Of a stretch of 64,000 nt of DNA, positions 63,682 to 64,000 are shown in pieces (positions within the stretch are counted from its first letter, which is position 1; each line of letters opens with the position of its first letter). The notes beneath the pieces are model-generated. The model had not been told where the DNA came from. It did no database searches and worked only from the letters and a program-made list of their open reading frames with translations. The translations under genes were made by a program, and so were the position numbers. This stretch comes from Gabonibacter massiliensis (GTDB lineage: Bacteria; Bacteroidota; Bacteroidia; Bacteroidales; Marinifilaceae), in assembly GCA_001487125.1 (NCBI GenBank), contig LN913013.1:2211110-2275109 (forward strand), in the 5' to 3' direction.

Positions 63682-64000
63682 TTATTTGGTGAAACGAATA
63701 ATCAAACTGGCAAACAAGGTCCTGCCCGGATTGAGCGTGGCGTAATTCACCCCGTTCGGACGATCGTCCGTCCAGTCAAAAATATTGTCTATTCCGGCAT
63801 TCACCTCAAAGAAGAAGTTTCCTACCGGGGCAAAAGTGTGGGTGGTTGCCAGATTCCATAATTGATATTTCGGGGCGCTCTTGTCCGTATAGATGGGTTT
63901 CCCCGTCGTTTTATCCTTTGTTTCGGAATAGATGTATTTTTGTCCTTGTATTCTTCCGTTTACATTTACGTTCAGTCTGTATTTGTTCCATTCGTGCATC
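63682..64000 (-). CDS. TonB-dependent receptor, C-terminal fragment (runs off the window)
   Basis: Only the last ~106 residues are inside the window; the 5' part lies beyond 64000. The sequence shows barrel strands (EWNKYRLNVNVNGRIQGQ, WNLATTHTFAPVGNFFFEVN) and the family ending AGIDNIFDWTDDRP, NPGRTLFASLIIRFTK. The position directly upstream of cbiK and the cbi operon suggests a cobalamin, cobinamide or heme-type substrate (BtuB-like), but this cannot be read from the fragment. Confidence 0.8.
   Translation of the reverse strand, partial: MHEWNKYRLNVNVNGRIQGQKYIYSETKDKTTGKPIYTDKSAPKYQLWNLATTHTFAPVGNFFFEVNAGIDNIFDWTDDRPNGVNYATLNPGRTLFASLIIRFTK

Overview
The window is a stretch of a Bacteroidota (Bacteroidales) chromosome, most likely an Odoribacteraceae member such as Odoribacter or Butyricimonas. 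That placement is an inference from an RprX/RprY two-component pair, a FecI/FecR/SusC/SusD locus, Bacteroidetes-type promoters (TAnnTTTG), few Shine-Dalgarno sites, and anaerobic cobalamin genes fused in pairs. No insertion sequence, prophage, CRISPR array or rRNA was seen. There is one tRNA, tRNA-Ala(GGC).

Layout. 1-10.1 kb is core chromosome: rprX/rprY, rpiB, a two-domain malic enzyme, a thioredoxin-like lipoprotein lacking the first active-site Cys, mutL, and a flippase-like membrane protein. 10.1-16.5 kb is accessory: a broken regulator, a lipoprotein metalloprotease with a small secreted partner, tRNA-Ala, and a GC-rich patch holding ogt, fossils of two other genes and a GntR regulator. 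16.5-33.4 kb is a large nutrient-uptake and proteolysis locus on the + strand: ECF sigma, anti-sigma FecR, SusC with an STN domain, SusD, a fasciclin-like lipoprotein, a coiled-coil lipoprotein, a predicted papain/C39-like cysteine-peptidase lipoprotein, four tandem copies of a small secreted lipocalin-like protein, a secreted thioredoxin and an M16 peptidase. 33.6-49.3 kb is again mostly housekeeping: EEP-family protein, two rhomboids, ricT-like, holB, aspS, cvpA, tyrS, hflX, a TonB, a phosphopantetheinyl transferase, asd and a lipid A-type phosphoethanolamine transferase. 49.2-64 kb is an outer-membrane protein followed by cobalamin metabolism: cobI, a cobalamin riboswitch driving a BtuFCD-type importer, an EamA transporter, then cbiJ-D, cbiG-F, cbiE-T and cbiH-C fusions, an exported CbiK-type chelatase and the 3' end of a TonB-dependent receptor.

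How the genes work together. The STN domain of SusC, FecR and the sigma factor form a surface-signalling relay that probably switches on the whole uptake locus. The lipoprotein peptidase, thioredoxin and M16 protease suggest that the substrate is proteinaceous. The cobalamin block pairs a riboswitch-controlled importer with a corrin-ring biosynthesis operon that seems to be co-transcribed with an outer-membrane receptor and the chelatase.

The best candidate for an undescribed system is the cysteine-peptidase lipoprotein with its four tandem small secreted proteins (25.6-29.2 kb). The spacers are virtually identical and the protein ends are conserved, yet a central segment of each copy has diverged. 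This fits a diversifying set of binding proteins, possibly protease inhibitors or protectors. A second unusual feature is a family of AT-rich intergenic repeats that lie mostly downstream of genes and mostly in the sense orientation.
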